Part shown: piece by piece, positions 36,401 to 51,745 of the stretch
Layout: the number at the start of each line of letters is the position of its first letter
How positions within the stretch are numbered: the stretch's first letter is position 1
Origin: Daphnia pulex
Taxonomy: Eukaryota > Arthropoda > Branchiopoda > Diplostraca > Daphniidae
Reading direction: 5' to 3'
Length of the DNA: 64,000 nt
Assembly (NCBI RefSeq): GCF_021134715.1
Contig: NC_060023.1
Coordinates: forward strand, 11,656,001 to 11,720,000
The notes under the pieces: model-generated
Database searches by the model: none
What the model was told of the DNA's origin: nothing
What the model saw: the letters and a program-made list of their open reading frames with translations, nothing else
Made by a program: the position numbers and the translations under genes

Positions 36401-38135
36401 AGGTTTGACGCCCATCTCTTTTTCCATTTAATCAACAGATGTCAATTTTACAAGTAAAGTTTTTTTTCTAAACTGGAAAAAGCCTCTCTTTTTTCAGTTT
36501 ATAATGCCAACTTCTTACCGGAGGGCTACATCAAAATTTATGCGAGTTATGCATCGAAGAGTAAATTTAATTCAATAGAAATATAAATGAATAATACTTC
36601 TAGTCTACAATGTGATCCGAATTCAATTACTATTTTGATTTAATCTGAAAAATAGAAAATTGCGAGCCTATTATCTTGAATATACACATTTTGCACACTG
36701 TACTTTCTATTTCTATAACAAAACTCTTATCAGTATTTTTTGGGCAGATATAAAATACCTTGCGTAAATTATAAATGTCATAAATAAGAGTCAATTCTGA
36801 TTTAGTCACTGTTAAAGCAAAAGTAAGTTCATCTCATGGGAAAATTACATCAATCTGTTACATAATAGTAACCAAATTACAACTTTCAAGTATTAAATAA
36901 AATTCCGCTATAGCGATTGACAGAAAAAAATTTAGCTTAAAGCAACCCCCCTCTCAAAAGAAAAATGTTGTGAAATCCTTGTTGAAAAAATTGTCTTATC
37001 GATGTCTTGTTTCTTCATAGATGTTAAGATAACCACACCCTGGCTATCTCTTTTGCCCACTTGGGAACGCATCCAACAAGAATGGAACCCTCGAGAAAAT
37101 ATCCTCTGGTTCAAGAACCCTGGGGATACCAAACATGCGATTTTGGGCGTCATCTTGGGCTATCGTTTATCAAAAAGAATCACTCGCGCTCACCATAAAC
37201 TCGTTTCCGTCCATCCATTCCAGAAGCTGGTCATCCATCAAATCTTGCGTACGACAACGAACTGGCCCAAACTAGTTCGTCCCCTGCTGTGATAGCTGAA
37301 TTGAGCCTAAGTTCTGCTGTGTCTATGAATATTAGATTTTTGTTTAAAACCGGTTGGTTAGTTTGTATTGTCGATTGTCTCGTCCTTTTTAAAAAAAAAA
37401 AGTTTTTATCAACGGCGCGAATCACACGGTTATTTTGGCTGGGTGGTGTTGACGTGACAGGGCAGTCAAACAACATTCATCGAGACTTTAACCCATAGGC
37501 TATTTCGTCCTCTGTCCTTGAACACACATATATTCTTTAGATTTATCATTAGAAAATTTAGAAAAGGGAAAAAATAATCACCAGACATCTGAAATTACAA
37601 GCTCAGATATTGGATTACATCAAATCGGGAGTTGTAATATACCGGCGACTAAAGCCAAGCGTTCGACAGACGTAATCATGGGTGTCGACTCGCCTGAAAA
37701 AAATGGCCAACGTTCATGTCTGATGATCAATGAAATTATAGAGTCGAGTTTTTATGTGAGAAAGAAACGGAAAAAAATATATGAAAGAGGGCGCATTCGA
37801 ATGTGTTTTACTTTTAGTTCGAGATTAGTCCGCTGCATCTGAGGGAGGGCAGCAGCTCTTTGGTATCTGATAAAAAAAACTGTTTCTCTCGATTGGGACG
37901 TTAAAATAAAAGGTTCTCTCTGCCTCGTCTGCTGATAATTGACTTCATCTGGTCGGTCGCTTCGGTTCGAGACAGTCACACATTCTCCTCCTCCTCCGTT
38001 GCTCCGTTAACTCCAAACTCCGGCTGTTTGCAAGTGCCCTATTTTACCCCTGCTAGCATCACTTCACCTGTCATCAAGGATCGTCTTCAATTCTCCTGTC
38101 AAAACAAACACACTTTTGTCTGCTGATCAAATACA
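33418..38135. other. Gene-poor region upstream of the amine oxidase
   Basis: AT-rich, with no ORF I can support. A tRNA-like SINE lies near 34.25 kb. The last few hundred bases are presumed promoter and 5' UTR of the amine oxidase. A 96-codon ORF at 37002-37292 has no family similarity I recognise. Confidence 0.35.
34256..34326 (-). repeat. tRNA-derived SINE-like sequence
   Basis: On the minus strand a B box (GTTCAATTCCTGG, 34268-34256) lies about 40 bp after an A-box-like TAGCAGTAGCTAGG (34317-34304). The acceptor stem does not close, so a functional tRNA is unlikely. The 3' tail and borders are not defined. Confidence 0.35.
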
Positions 38136-40353
38136 ATGCAGCAACAACAGCAGAAGACGGCCGACGTGGTAATCGTCGGTGCCGGCATTTCCGGACTGAC
38201 AGCGGCTGATCATCTCCGCCGAAACGGCGTCACCAACGTCGTCATCCTCGAAGCATCCAGCAGGTGAGTTCTAGTCTTAAAGATTCATTTTTAGATGGAC
38301 TTATATAATTGTTATTAAAAGGACAAGGGTAGTAGTAGGATATTGGCCCGCGGCAATTGCACTACGTGCACTCTGCAATCGACTTCGATATCCGCCCTCT
38401 CCAGTTTCATCTCTCGAGTCCAATAACCTTTTCTAAATGGCGCCAGAAATTTCCATCTCGGTACTTGGAAAAACTGCCGAATGCGAAGATTATTTTACTA
38501 CGATTTACTTGCAGTTTTTCAGCTTGTCCTTGTCCGTCCTTGTTTGGTTTTTATTTTCGAACTTTGTTTAGGTTAGAATTGATTGTTGTCAAGTGATAGG
38601 AAAAATAATCACGTAGCCGTTTTGACCATACGATCACGCACGACAACAATCTTTCGAAACAGTGCAAACAAATTTGATCGATCGATTGAGTAATAAGATG
38701 ATACAACAATGTTTATACGACAAACAATCTTTTCGACCTTGATCAATGACCGGCTATGGCGTTACCAAGCGTTTCTAATCAGTGCAGGTAGACACAAAAG
38801 TTTTTAACGATTTTTTTCATTTCTTACAGATATGGAGGCCGTTTGTTTACGGCACCCCATGGCGATGCTTACCTGGAGTATGGGGCTAACTGGATTCACG
38901 GTGGGAGCGAGGAGAATGAACTGTTCAAGCTCGCCCGGCAACGCTCCCTGTTGAGCGACAATTTAAACCTTGAAAACCGAACCAAAGGATTTTTTTACAC
39001 GTCAACTGGGCAAACCATTGATGGACAACTAGGAGAGAAGTGTTACCAGCTCTTTTTCGACGCTGAAACGGAAGCCGGCCGACTTTACCGCACCGACAGT
39101 CGCATGAAGCAAAAACTGGCCAGCAAATCGCTGCTCCAGTACTTGGAGGAAGTTTGGCAACGACTGGCCGAAAAGGAATTTGGCGCTGATTTGAACGATC
39201 CCATTCGCCAACAAGCCGAGTCCATTTTCCTCTCCATGATCCTTTACTTCCGCTCCCACGTTGGAAACGACCTGTCCCTCGTTCCAGCCATTCTGCACGG
39301 CACGTTTGAAAATGTGGCCGAAGAAGATGTCAAGATGCCCAACGGCATGCGCGCCTTGGTCGACGAGTTTTACGTCAATCTGCCAAAAGGCACCATTGAA
39401 TTCGACACGACCGTCACCGGAATCTTCTGGGATGAGAGCTCGAACGGATCGTCTTCGGGTGAATGGCTGGATCATCCGGTCAAAATCACCACGGATCATG
39501 GCGTTACTTGGAGAGCCAAGCACGTCATTTGCACGCTACCACTTGGTGTACTCAAGAGGTCACATGACAAAATCTTCCACCCTCCTCTTCCTCCAGTGAA
39601 AGTACGTAAACAACAATCGAAACCTGCAGAAAGTGAGAAAAAAAAACATTTTAACATGACAATTTTATGAATTTGTTAATTTAGGTTAAAGCCATCGAAA
39701 GCATCGGATTCGGCAAAGTCGAGAAAGTCTTTGTCGAGTTCGATCGCCCCTTTTGGGAACCAGGTTTCGGTGGCGTGAAACTGGCTTGGACTGCCGAAGA
39801 TTTGGCTGAGAAACTCTTACCACGTGATTGGTACAAGGTCATTTGTAGCTTTGAGGAAGTCTACCGCCAGCCCAATATACTCGCCGCATGGGTGTCTGGC
39901 CAAGAAGCCCAGGCCATGCTCTCGCTGAGTGACGAGGAAATTCTCGAAACTTGCACTCGTGTACTTCGTACCTTTACGGCCAACCCCGGAATGGTGGCCC
40001 CCGTCCGGATCATCCGATCCAACTGGCTCAACGATCCTCTGTTTTGTGGATCCTATTCCTACCCAACATTCCATTCTAGTCATAGGAGCTTCGGGTAAGG
40101 AAAGAAAGAAACTTGCAAAAATAAAATCACGTTAATTAAACTTTTTCAATATTGTAAAATTTGTAGCGATTTAGCCGCTCCAATTCCCTGTGAGAAAAAT
40201 CCTCGTCTTTTATTCGCTGGTGAAGCTACTCACGATCATTACTACTCGACTCTCCACGCTGCCCACATTACTGGAAAGAGGGAGGCGGAACGTATTGTCC
40301 CGTTGCTCCAAAGTCCAAAGTCAAACAAGCATTTCTTAAAGCACAAGCTTTGA
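38136..40353 (+). CDS. Spermine/polyamine oxidase (FAD amine oxidase family)
   Basis: Flavoenzyme of polyamine catabolism, oxidising spermine or N1-acetylpolyamines with release of H2O2 and an aldehyde. Exons 38136-38263, 38830-39601, 39685-40094 and 40167-40353 sum to 1497 nt, 498 residues. The N-terminus has the FAD dinucleotide-binding motif [16 protein letters not shown] at about residues 12-27 followed by EASSRYGGR. GANWIHG, near residue 61, is typical of this family. The C-terminus has the second FAD contact [19 protein letters not shown]. No signal peptide is seen, so it is cytosolic or nuclear. The 566-bp first intron is the longest in the gene. Its 3' end faces the prefoldin gene, 380 bp away. 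Spermine versus acetylpolyamine preference is not decided. Confidence 0.9.
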
Positions 40354-40733
40354 ACTATTAGGGCGACGAAAAATCAAGATATCGTCCCCCACATATTCTT
40401 TGTTATTGATATGATTAAATAATTATAGAAGGGAAGCGGGAAATAAGAAACATACTAACCAACCACATTATCCTTGTTAGCATAATCCATATTTTTGCTT
40501 CTAGTTGAATTGGGGATTTGCATAGTTTTCTTTATTGGACGAGGTGGGGCACATTTTAGTAACCATCAACTTATTTCACATTCTCCGCCTTTTCTTGCTC
40601 AACATGTTTTGTGTATCATTATTCTTATACCAATGGTGCAGTATCTTATGTTTCCACGAAATGGCCAGGATGTATTTGGATTGAGAGAAAAAAAGATAAT
40701 ACATGCCAGATAGAATCTGAAGTGACTTTTAAC
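40354..40733. other. Convergent 3' UTR region
   Basis: Lies between the stop codons of the amine oxidase (plus) and prefoldin 6 (minus). It presumably contains both 3' UTRs; no other gene is seen. Confidence 0.5.
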
Positions 40734-41230
40734 TTATGCTTTCATTGCAGCTTTCACTTGGGCCTGTTGGAGCTGCTGCTGAAGTTTGCCCAATGCTTCT
40801 CTCTGAACATCTTGTTTCTTGTCAAGGTCTTCAATGGCCTTATCCAACCTTTTCCTGCATCAACAAAGGCTGTGATTGTGAGCTGAAAGTGAATTCTTTT
40901 CAACGGTTTTCTTACGTTTCTCCTGTGATGTAGTCAATTCTCTTGCTGACATTTTGGCGGGCTTCTTCCAAGTCCTGCTTTACCAAAACAGGGCCAATGA
41001 GTTTGAAAACATTGGCATCAGATTCCAATAGATTCAACTCTTCTTTCACTCCATTGTTTTCCGTCAACTGGCTGTCTAGCTGCTGCCGGGAGCTGATGAC
41101 ACTCTGGTATTCTTCAAATAATAGTCAAGCCCTGAATCTTTTCATATAAACTTGTTGCCAGAATACCTTTTTGAACAGCCTTGAATTTTTCAACTTCTTG
41201 CTGCATTTTCTTTTGGAGACCTTCAGCCAT
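40734..41230 (-). CDS. Pfdn6: Prefoldin subunit 6
   Basis: Beta-type subunit of the prefoldin hexamer, which passes unfolded actin and tubulin to the CCT chaperonin in the cytosol. Exons 41230-41167, 41111-40916 and 40854-40734 sum to 381 nt, 126 residues, the usual length of this family. MAEGLQKKMQQEVEKFK starts the first coiled-coil arm. The beta-hairpin core reads NNGVKEELNLLE, then VFKLIGPVLVKQDLEEAR, and the second arm is Gln-rich (LQQQLQQAQ). The gene ends tail-to-tail with the amine oxidase. Nothing in it is broken. Confidence 0.93.
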
Positions 41231-41799
41231 TTTTGTCAAAATTAATATACGAACGTGGGAAACTATTTAACAGCTACAAAAAAGGAAACGATTACGAATG
41301 AATGACGAGAGCAGACGACATTCTGAAGTCGATTGTTCACGACATTTCCCATCTAGCGGTGAATTGTAACACTAAATGTATCCGCCATCTATCCAAAGAC
41401 GGGTGAATGACAATAATTTCAGGCATTTTCCCTCAACACAACACGCAAGTGAAAGTATATTCCGTAGTACCACAATCATAAAGCACAACCTCAACAACGG
41501 AATTTTGCAACAAAGACAATACACCAACGCGATCATTCGATTCGCAGTGAGTTAATAAAGGACGAAGCAAAGGTGCGTCGAAATAGAAATTCCCTCCTCA
41601 TTGAAAGTGAAAACATTGGATTTCAGTAGAAAAAAAAAGTACAAAATCATCGTTTCCATCATACAGGGAAACGCGAAGAAAAGGCAGAATAATTTACAGA
41701 ATTGAATTGACCTACTATTTAAATGTTCTTGAATTACAAAATGTCACATAGGAAACGGATTCATCAAAATCTAGGCGTATCTGAAGAAAAACCCTCCTA

Positions 41800-44845
<3,046 letters not shown>

Positions 44846-45788
44846 TCTTTTTGACTAATATTCAATTAACAATTGAGTCTACACAAGAACCACCTTATGG
44901 ATTTCACTAATAAATGCATTATACAGTACTTTCGATTTGTGTGTGTGACCCCAAATGTCGGTTCCCAAATGACGAAATCAGTCTGCTACGTGGGGCTGTT
45001 CCTAAAACGTGAAAACGAAAGGAGTTACGTGGAACAATTTAAAATGCGAAACACGGGATGTGGAAAAACGAATCATTTTCATTCAGTGAATCATGTCTGA
45101 GGAATGAGGAGATCGATGAACTTTTATGTTATCTGCCAAATTCAGCAAATTCAATTAAAAGATAAGGCTTCTTCGAACCAATATGGAAAACGGTCGAATT
45201 CAACAAATGTTTGAACTTTTTCTTGTTAGTTTGACTGCACTTTTAGGTTACCTTTTCTTTCAGTATTTTAAAAACAAAAAACACAAGACGTAACGAACTG
45301 TTTTCTCGTGTTGTTATTTACAATTTAGAAACTAAAATAGTCTGTCGAGTTTCTGCACGATATTTCTATTTCTTACTGGTATACGTTCCGCGGTTTAGCG
45401 ACTGCCAACTAATGGAAGTCATTCATCCCGTTCACTGCCCAAGGCCATTTCAGAGCCATCTGCCGGTGAAAGTTACAACGCTACTCGTCGAACTGAGAGA
45501 TGGCGTTATGATTTAAAACCATTTTAAAATAAATATTCACACACACAATGTATGCTTCACATTTTCTTTCAAGTGTGATGCATCGCTTGCTATCGTGTTA
45601 AATGGAAACCAACACACATTTGACATTGCACTGTCGAGGAGTAGGTTCCTTTTATCAAGTGTTGTGAACTGTCTCTGATGGATGCCAGGTGGAGAAAGCC
45701 TGACAAGTGTGTGTTTGCGCTATTAATTTAATTACTCTGTTAACGGAGAAAATTCTATTGACTAAATGACAAGTGAGCCAGCAGGCGC
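44846..45788. promoter_or_regulatory. Divergent intergenic region, SCaMC and gustatory receptor 1
   Basis: About 0.95 kb between opposed start codons. No ORF has support; it probably holds both promoters. Confidence 0.4.
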
Positions 45789-45857
45789 ATGCAAACTGGG
45801 AGGGTTCACGATCGCCATAATTTTAGATTTCCTGTTGCGTCACTGAAGCCCAGCACG

Positions 45858-47230
45858 ATGAGAAGTTCAGACCTACCTAACGAGGGCGGTCAGCTGGATC
45901 ACCGTTTTCAGCCCATTTTTATCTGGATGAAGATTTTGGGGATCTCCCTGACGGGCGAGCGTCGATTCATCGGAAATGTCTACGATCTGCTCATGTTGGC
46001 CATCACATTGGCTTCGAATATCGCTTCAATCACGCTGATGTTGGTCGAACCGGATCGACCGAAACAGGAGGATCTCTCCATCATCACTTCGTACACCTTC
46101 ACCCAGATCCTCTACATCGACAACCTCAATTTCATTCTTCTGGTCGTTGGAGCCCACCTGATGCTCCTGTGTCAAACCCGCCGCCACTGGAAGAAATTGT
46201 GGGCGACACTGTTGGAAGTCCAAGTCTATTTGAACCGAAAAATCCTGAATCGATCCTTCGTCATAGCTCTGCTCTTAATTCCGGTAAGGTCCAAATTTAG
46301 AAATTTAAATTTTTCTGTCGATTAAATTAATTTGATGACGACAGGAGGCCATCATGATTGGGCTAGTGGTTCCGCTGGATGTGATAGGACTCCCGCTGTA
46401 CCAGCAACTGGTCGAAGTCATTTCGTGCGCAACGAAAATCTACGCCGTCAGTGGGATGATCCTGTTCTGCATGTGCGGATGGATCGCCTCCGATTTGTTT
46501 CAAGTTCTTCTCAAACAACTCAACGACGATCCTTCGAATTCCTCATTGTGCTTGAAGACGGTGAAGAAGCGCTACCAACAAGTCTGTCAGCTGATTGACG
46601 ACATTAACCAATGTTTCGGATTCATTGTCCTATTCCTAATCACTTACATGATGGCCAGCGTTGTCATGGTCTGTTTCGTGGCCGTCGTCGAGTTCCAGCA
46701 CTACGACTCGACCGCCGTCCCGTGGCTCTACGTCCGCGACTGGATTCTCTTGATCCAGCACGTCATTAATTTGATCGCCATCACTTTTATCCCGCACACC
46801 ATCAATATTCAGGTAGATTCTATTATTCCATAAGAATTATGAAACTCATTTTGAGCATTTCTATACAGAACCAGCAGATACATCTGGCACTGGGGCGGAT
46901 AGAAATCGACAGTCGAGTTGATTCAAGTCGACACGAACAGGTAGGTCTATGATCTATTCGATTATTTTATGAACTAGACAATTTTAAAATGGATTGGATT
47001 TGACAGTTGGAATTTTTGAAATGGGACGTGTCTCAATCGTCCGTCAAGTTAACGGCTGCGGGACTCTTTGACATTACTCCGCGGTTATTTCCAAAGGTAT
47101 TAGTGTCAAGGTTCAACATTTCACCTTTCGTAGTTTTAAAAAAGTCATTTGGTTTTTGCAGTTGATTGGCATTACCATGACGTACGTCATCATCCTCTTT
47201 CAATTCCAGTCCTCGGAGAAGACAACATAA
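45858..47230 (+). CDS. Gustatory receptor (Gr family), tandem copy 1
   Basis: Seven-transmembrane arthropod chemoreceptor, a ligand-gated channel in sensory neuron membranes. Exons 45858-46283, 46345-46812, 46869-46940, 47007-47096 and 47162-47230 sum to 1125 nt, 374 residues. An ATG at 45789 would add 23 residues; I chose MRSSDLP because the shared region with copy 2 begins soon after (FQPIFIWMK). Several hydrophobic helices are evident. The C-terminal Gr signature is present as TMTYVIILFQF at about 358-368. The last three exons (72, 90, 69 nt) match copy 2 in plan, with all introns phase 0. The ligand is unknown. Confidence 0.88.
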
Positions 47231-47630
47231 ACTTGCAATGCATTGGTAAATCAACTATAAATGTTTGCAGGTGTTATGAGGGAATTATTTGCACAGCCTA
47301 CACTATAACGTCAAGAATGACGGGAATAAATAAATATGTCACACCAAGACAAAGTACCACGCCCTCCAATTCGATAAACTTCCAATCACTCTCTTTCTCA
47401 TCAATTATACCCAAGACAAGAAAAATAGCGCCAATTTTAAAAAATGAAAAAGTTACACTTTTGAAAATTCCCACTTTGATCGCGGTGAAAATTTGGTCAA
47501 ATAAAACGATGCGGATCCATTTCCAAAATTGGAATGAGATATTGCATAACTGTTGCGTATAGTCCGTATATATTAGCCTTCTACACAAAACGTGGGGGAA
47601 CAGTTGCGCTTGTTCAATTGTCCAGTCGAC
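47231..47630. other. Spacer between the two gustatory receptors
   Basis: 400 bp with no ORF of its own; contains the 3' end of copy 1 and presumably the promoter of copy 2. Confidence 0.45.
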
Positions 47631-49182
47631 ATGTCGCCCACTCGCAAAATCAACGTGTCTACTAATATTCGAAATAAAGATGTTGATTCGTTCGATTTCA
47701 CCTGGAGTTTCCATCCCATTTTCGTCTGGATGCGGACGGTCTTGGGCATAGAATTGAACGACAACCGACTCACGATATTAGCAACGGCTGATTCTGCTGT
47801 TGAACCGTTGCGCCGGAGATGTTGCCGCTGGATCCGACGCTTATTCTGGGGGTTCCTAGTGCTGGTCATTTCTCTCTCGGTCAACATTTTGGACGCCATT
47901 TTCACTCACGACGACACGATCGACAGCCATTATTTGCTGCACGAAGAAAAGGTCAACGTCACCGTGTCCGATCTGATGATCATTCGCATCGCCGCCGTCA
48001 ACGAAGTCTTTTACAACGGGACCATCCACTTGATTTTCTACACGCTGGCCTGTTGCCTCGACGAGTGGAAGCATTTGTGGACCATTCTGCAAAAGATTCA
48101 ATTCCAATTGCCCAAACTGGACAGGCAATTCTATTTCACCTGCAGGAAGATTGCAGTCGTCGGAACCATCTGCATCTTTGTGGTAATGTCTGAAACATGA
48201 GTCCGTGATTAATGCTAATTCATTTGATTCTTTTCTCCCCCAAAGAATTGTGGGTTGAACGTTCGATTGGCCATCAATAATTTAAGGACGACATTGCCGA
48301 TCGACGTTGTGATATTGGTGACGTCACTCTCCAAACTGTCAGAGACGTTATCTTTGAGCATTTTGGTTTTGTTTTTCGTCCTGGTCTGGTCGACTATTCA
48401 CCTGTTCCGCTTCGTCAATTCGAAAACGGCCGGTTTAATCACGGCCGATTCGTCGTCAAATGCGCCCATCAGTTTCACGGTCAGCCAACAGCTGGAAAAC
48501 TGGCGACGTCTTCACGCTCTGACCTGTCAACTGGTGGATCGCATCAACTCTTGCTTCGGCTTCATTCTGCTGGTGGCAATGACTCACGGCTTCATCAGCT
48601 TCATCAGCGACTCGTTTGAAATCACCATGGCCTTCAGCAATGGCAGTAACTTCCAGACGCGCTTCCTCATCCGTTTCTTTCAACATTTCACACTCTTGTT
48701 CGTCGTCTGTTATTCATCTTATCGACTCCAGGCAGAGGTTTATCCAATTAAAGACTAGCCAATTATGTTCACTGATTATGTAATTTGAGAAATATTATGG
48801 GACAGGCTTCCAATACGTCGAAATGTCTTCGCCAATTCAATTTCTCATCCGTTCTGCCCAATCTGCACATCCAGGTAATAATAATAATACGTTTTGAAAT
48901 TGAATTAGACTTCATCTGGAATTGATTTCACTCTGCTCAGCTCAACGGCGTGTTGATGGAGGTGGGTCAAACGCAGTCGAAAATATCAGCGGCCGATTTC
49001 TTCGACATTAACTTGAGTCTCATTCCAACTGTAAGTCAATTCTCTTACGCGTGTCAATAAACAAATCAACCGCGGGCGGATTATTAACGCGCTGATGATG
49101 ATTAATTATACCGCAGCTGATTGGCACAACTGTGACATACTTGATCATACTCTATCAACAAGCCAACGCCGAGGCCAAATGA
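47631..49182 (+). CDS. Gustatory receptor (Gr family), tandem copy 2
   Basis: Exons 47631-48182, 48246-48737, 48806-48874, 48941-49030 and 49117-49182 sum to 1269 nt, 422 residues. The N-terminus FHPIFVWMRTVLGIEL parallels FQPIFIWMKILGISL in copy 1. LHALTCQLVDRINSCFGFILL corresponds to QVCQLIDDINQCFGFIVLF there. The Gr signature appears as TVTYLIILYQQ near residue 405; the final Phe is replaced by Gln. The protein is longer than copy 1 through the first extracellular and central loops. Sequence divergence is large although structure is kept, which points to an old tandem duplication. Confidence 0.88.
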
Positions 49183-50492
49183 ATATCGATTCGACGTCCC
49201 GGTTTATTATCAAACTGGCACAAGTCCCGCGTGCGTCAATTGCTGGGCACTCCCCTGATGCCTTATATAAGAAGAGCGGAGAGCGGCCAAATGAAAAAGG
49301 AAGACAACCAGACAGAGTCTTTTATCAATTACTCCCACGTCATGTTATATCTGCTATAGTACTGGCCGAATCTAATAATATAAAAAACAACTTTTTTGTT
49401 GGAATAAATAACGAACGAGTTGCTCTGTAATAATTGGGAAAACGAAAATTCCCGGGCGCGTCTTATCGATCAGCCGCTGTTGTAGCTGTGTGAATCCATC
49501 TATCACAATTTGGGACAAGATTTAATAATCAAGTCGCAATCATGAGTCGCTTTTATGTTTGGAATATACTGTCGAAGAAACGGAGCAGGGGCTTTTGCCA
49601 TCTTCACATAATCATATAATTGAGTTCTTCGCTTTCAAATTATTCCCGCGTGAATACGAGAACGGGAATCTAATAAACGGCAACATTTGAGATGAATTCC
49701 TGCGCGCTTCTTATCGATCACCTGTTATATACATGTCCTATTTAGTGGACGATTCGGATCTATACAAATTTAATGAAATCAAGTTTTTCATTTCAGCGCT
49801 ACGGAATAAATAGGAAACGTTTAACTTTTATTTCAAACGAGTCGCTTTTGCGTAGAATAAAAGGGCGAAAGAAGCGCACAACTAGTCAAGCGTGAGTGAC
49901 AAAATATCGTGATAAATCGTCTCGGTCGTGTAGGATTTCTCATGTCGACATTTTTGATTCATGAACACTGTCGATACAATCAAAAACATTTGATAAATGT
50001 TACCAAATGAAATGATTAGTCAATAGAAATCGTTTACGACTGGTAAAAGTGTCTCGAGTTTTATCAACGCTATTGTTGTTTATATTAGGGGGGTATATAA
50101 AGCTTGATAAAACATAACTTAAGTGCCTAGATGATCTTCGGTGGTCCGGGGTGCAGGCTTCAAAAGTTAAAATGAAGTTACCTGTAGCTGATTAGCGTCA
50201 GAGTAGTTCGATTCTACCTTCTGGGCGACGTAAACTTAATGTTTGTACTTTAATCCCACCTATTTGGCGAATAAGGCGGAGTGTGGTTTACCTGGATTGC
50301 TTGCATACGATTGGCCGAGAAATAGAATACTCAAACGTTTTGATGATTTGATTTGGACTTTTAATTTATTTTTGGCGCCTAAAGCTGATCGAGATGACAC
50401 GATAGAACAGACCCTATATAAAGAGCCAGTTATTAACGTAAACGACTAATATTTGAATTGAAACTTCGCAACCAGAAAGATCAAATTCAAAG
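49183..50492. other. Intergenic region with TATA-like motifs
   Basis: No supported gene. TATATAAG near 49261 and TATATAAAG near 50095 look like core promoter motifs but have no coding exon I can attach to them. Confidence 0.35.
50414..50423 (+). promoter_or_regulatory. TATA box (CTATATAAAG)
   Basis: Lies about 70 bp before the ATG at 50493 of the small secreted protein gene, leaving room for a short 5' UTR. Confidence 0.6.
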
Positions 50493-51103
50493 ATGCGCTG
50501 TGAAATTGTTTGCCTCTTGTTATTGGCTGTGATTTCTTCCGTTTACGCCACGTCACCAGTCGATGGCGGCGAACCGCAGCGGTTCCTCTACGTGGGAACC
50601 ACGACAGTCACTTCGACTGTGAGCACCAGCACCACCTGTACAACGTCGACGGCTGCTCTGACCACCTGCACCATCGGCCGTCGTCGCCGCGGTCTATTCT
50701 ACGACGAGGCCCAGTCTTCCGGTCGCAACCGGCGCGGACTCTTTTACAACGACGAGGAGGTCCACAACGGGCAAACGGCCTTCCTGCCTATCGAGAAGAA
50801 GTTAGTTTTCATTATAAATCGTCTATTTGATATCCTAAATTGTAATTTAATTCTTATAAAAGGGCCAGCAGTAACGATCCAGTTGCGGAAGTTGTTCAAG
50901 TGCTTCCCAAATCTTCCGGTACAGCTGTCCCATTGGTAATTGAATCTGGTTTCTCCGCACCTGAAGGAGGTCCCGATCGTTTTTTACTTCAATTGGCCGT
51001 GTCGACCGTCACCAGTTACACGACCACGACCACGACCACCAGCTTGACGGCCTTCTGCAGCAGCACCACTGGTTGGCCGCTGTGTGGAAATTTTGGCAAA
51101 TAA
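50493..51103 (+). CDS. Small secreted protein with basic cleavage sites and GLFY motifs
   Basis: Exons 50493-50800 and 50863-51103 sum to 549 nt, 182 residues. A signal peptide is clear (MRCEIVCLLLLAVISSVYA). A Thr/Ser/Val-rich stretch (TTTVTSTVSTSTTC) follows, then RRRRGLFYDE and, 13 residues on, NRRGLFYNDE. The spacing of basic sites before near-identical sequences resembles prohormone processing, but the Thr-rich segments are also found in crustacean secreted and cuticular proteins. A second Thr-rich block with two Cys lies near the C-terminus. Not a family I can name. A TATA box is upstream, and the poly(A) signal overlaps the stop codon. Confidence 0.75.
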
Positions 51104-51104
51104 A
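51099..51104 (+). terminator. Poly(A) signal AATAAA overlapping the stop codon
   Basis: The TAA stop at 51101-51103 is part of AATAAA, so the 3' UTR would be only about 15-30 nt. Confidence 0.5.
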
Positions 51105-51745
51105 AATTGTTATTCATGTTGGCTTGAAACTGTATTGGTTTACTCAAATAATATGACTAAATTTCTGATTTTTTCCTTGACGAATTTCGCAATTGTTTTC
51201 AAGTGTCTTTTGTTTTTCGATCCATTCGGGGCGGATGGGTTTGCGGGATGATATTAAATTGTGTCCTACTTTTGTAGTCCGTGTTTTATTACACGAATAG
51301 GAATACATGGGTATTAAATTTAACATTCGTCAATCTTTCTTCTAGTTAAGTTAACTGCGAAAAAATGTTTCACAAGGAGGAAACCGTCAAGGGGAAAGTG
51401 AAATTGCAGGTAGATATGCCCATCAACTCTATCCATCAACGTCACAATTTGAAGGTTAGTTAATTGAACTCAGATCTGACCCCCACAGGGCATTAACCTT
51501 GATGGACAGCTTCGAGAAGTATGTTCTCGGCTGTACGGAAAATAGAAATTAGATTTTGATTGCATAGGACGAGATGCATACGTGTACAATTGTAGGTACA
51601 TCGTTGCTTTGTTGTGTTATGCCACGTCAGTTCAGTTTGCTTCGGTGTCTGCAGCTCGTCGGTGTATTGGTGCGATGCATCTGTGAAAAATTTAGATCAT
51701 CAAAAGGATATTTTATTCGCGAATTAAATTAATTACAACTTAAAA
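51104..51745. other. Intergenic region before GT32 copy 1
   Basis: No supported gene. TCAGTTCAGTTTG near 51629 is initiator-like and could start the GT32 transcript; no TATA box is seen at the right distance. Confidence 0.35.

Noticed and set aside
37002-37292. 96-codon Trp-rich ORF
   Set aside because: No known family, no splice context, and no retroelement motifs nearby; probably chance or a very old fragment.
39029-39523. 164-codon minus-strand ORF
   Set aside because: Antisense shadow of the amine oxidase coding exon.
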